Source of the DNA: Nepenthes gracilis
Taxonomy: Eukaryota; Streptophyta; Magnoliopsida; Caryophyllales; Nepenthaceae
Reading direction: 5' to 3'
Assembly (NCBI GenBank): GCA_033239525.1
Contig: BSYO01000025.1
Span: 13,426,001 to 13,490,000, forward strand
Length of the DNA stretch: 64,000 bases
Position numbers and translations under genes: made by a program
Shown: positions 62,192 through 64,000 of the stretch, in pieces
Layout: every line of letters starts with the position of its first letter
How positions within the stretch are numbered: the stretch's first letter is position 1
Notes under the pieces: generated by a model
Databases searched by the model: none
What the model saw: the letters and a program-made list of their open reading frames with translations, nothing else
What the model was told of the DNA's origin: nothing

Positions 62192-63473
62192 CTAGCATTC
62201 CCAGCTTCATATCGTGAAACGCCTATAGCAGACAAAATGCTGTGTAGAGTGCTTTTTTCTCTTGCCATCAGATAAGAAATTGCTCGATTCAGTATATATT
62301 GATTTGTCATGAGTCGAATGATTAATTGGAAGTTCTGGGTGGATATTTATTGTTGAGCAATTGTGCCCATTTTCGGTTTTTTGTCAGCAATTAGGAGCTG
62401 ATATACAGAGCAGATGGGCGCAGTTGGTTGCTTATTTTCATGCTTCCAACCCTCGTGCCTGAAGTTGATGATGTTGCCATTTGATTATTGATTGAGTTAT
62501 CTTATTTCTTATCTCTGTTTTGCCTGGATTTGAAAGCTTTGGTTTGTCCTTGTGTAGGATCACTGTCACTGGGCAGTAAGATGGTTTGGTGGTGTTGTGG
62601 TGGTGGCCGCCGTTTACCAGAAAAAAAATGGATCCACAATATGGTGGGAGGCGGCCACACGACATTCCCTATGTATTTTGTGGGAATTCGGTTGCGTTCT
62701 GTTTGTTAGTGATTGCGGGCGGTGGTGATTTCTCTTGATGGGCTGTTTACGATAGTTCTCCGTAACCATTTTGATTTTTCTAGCGAGTTGGTTTTTATAT
62801 TTATCAGATTGATTACATATTTGATTAACATGTCTGAACTCATGCATATTTGGCCAAACCTATCATCCTATCAATCTGATAGATATAAATTTACACGGAG
62901 GTGACATATATATTAACACATCGCACTCTAAGTGGGTCCTGTATTGAATCTATAGCCAATTGAGTAAGCTTGAGTGGGCCCTAGAAGAGTGGTCTAAGTG
63001 GCTAAGTTAGCTCTTAGAGATTGACAACAACAACCTATCAATTAAAGCTGTATAGTTATGGGGTATTGGAATATCTTCACAGTCTTATGTAGGAGATTGG
63101 AGCATCTCTAATTTCTTAATGTAGAATATATTGGAATGTCCTTAACATATTTATAATATCAATGTGACAAATGCAGTGTAAAAAATAAGCTACTAGCCAC
63201 AATGACCATTTAAGAGAAGAATGATGATAATATCCTAGAAAAAGCTTAAATTCTGCTCATTTATGTATAAATTTATGAAACCATGAGCCAAACTCAAGTC
63301 TCTAAATTTCTTACAAGGAAAGATTAATATAGAAATAAACAAATAAATAAATATGGACTAGCTTGAGCCTGATTCAAGCTCATTTACAACATAGAAAAGA
63401 TCAAACCAGACTAGGATAAATATAAAATTAATAGGTCGACTTGTTATTTTTTTAAAAAATAGGAATATAATAT
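62192..63473. other. NF-YB 3' flank
   Basis: Presumed 3'UTR followed by AT-rich spacer. No clear poly(A) signal was chosen and no gene was recognised. Confidence 0.4.
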
Positions 63474-64000
63474 TGTTGCGTACTGCTTCTCGGGGTGTTC
63501 GTGCAACGCAAGTGTTTGTGAGTATGAGTTATGGGAAAGGAGGGATGAAAATTAGGTTTTACGTGAAAAGCCTCCTCGTAAATGAGGAGGAAAAATCATG
63601 AGGCTTTGGGCATTTAGAAATGCTTTACTATGAGATGGAAGTCTTTATAAAGTACAAATGTTTAGGGTGGATCCCTTCCTTGTCTCTTGTTTTATATTTC
63701 TCTCCTTAGGGGATTCTCTCGTTGAGAAGCTTTGTCACTCTTTTGTTCTTTCTTGTTGGGAAGAGCGAGAGAGAGAGAGGCAAGGGGATAGTTAAAATCT
63801 TTCTCCTTTTTTGTCTGGATGGAGTGGGAAGGACCCCTTGTAAAGGGGTTTCGCTGGGTATTTATAGGAAAAAATGTGCTGTTGGGGAGGAGACACATGG
63901 CAGCCGGCAGGTGGCCGAGAGCTGTCCACTGTCCCACTGGTCACATTCAATGCTGCTGATGTGTGTAGGATAGCACACGGCTGGCGTCGCTGGTAGGGCC
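63474..64000. mobile_element. Probable LTR edge running off the window
   Basis: From tgttgcgtactgcttctcgg at 63474. Includes ttttacgtgaaaagcctcct and an aatgaggaggaaaaatc block similar in layout to ttacgtggaaacccc...aagggaaaaaaccacg in the element at 2056-5297. It is also GC-richer than its flank. The partner LTR would lie outside the window. Confidence 0.35.

Overview
This window looks like nuclear DNA from a flowering plant. It has split genes with GT-AG introns, two of them very long (9.0 and 5.9 kb), AT-rich spacers, plant-type LTR retrotransposons, RTE-type LINE relics and many small DNA transposons. The protein families found (clade-D PP2C, PRR7-type pseudo-response regulator, DFRP1-like CCCH protein, NF-YB) are typical of angiosperms. 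The species cannot be fixed from the sequence. No rRNA, tRNA, CRISPR array or bacterial-type operon was seen.

Layout. (1) 1-766 (+): the last coding exon of a clade-D type 2C protein phosphatase whose upstream exons lie outside the window. (2) 2051-5302: a non-autonomous LTR element with a perfect 5-bp target duplication. (3) about 5.3-21.75 kb (-): remains of a PRR7/PRR37-like circadian clock gene. Receiver-domain and linker exons are recognisable, but they carry two frameshifts and a lost splice acceptor, no CCT exon was found, and a 5.5-kb Ty3/gypsy chromovirus sits in one intron. (4) 21.8-26.4 kb: AT-rich sequence with no gene I can support. (5) 26421-31088: a Tat-type Ty3/gypsy element reduced to gag-protease, with a 60-bp tandem repeat. 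It abuts an older, heavily decayed gypsy pol relic (31.1-34.3 kb) that carries a nested MITE.

(6) 35046-49269 (+): an apparently intact eight-exon gene for a ZC3H15/DFRP1-like two-CCCH-finger protein. All exon phases close on a 361-residue protein. (7) 51652-62191 (+): an apparently intact six-coding-exon NF-YB gene (173 residues) that includes a 6-nt micro-exon. Introns of both genes are swollen by RTE LINE relics, hAT-type MITEs and an LTR remnant. (8) 62192-64000: spacer, with a probable LTR edge running off the right end.

The genes do not form a pathway. The strongest unifying feature is a family of about 14 related MITEs (terminal motif CATNGATGNAAAT, 8-bp duplications), concentrated in introns and once forming the 3' end of an intron. 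I saw no wholly new system. The most interesting items are the MITE family and its effect on introns, the NF-YB micro-exon, the decaying clock gene, and LTRs dense in W-box-like TTGACC motifs.
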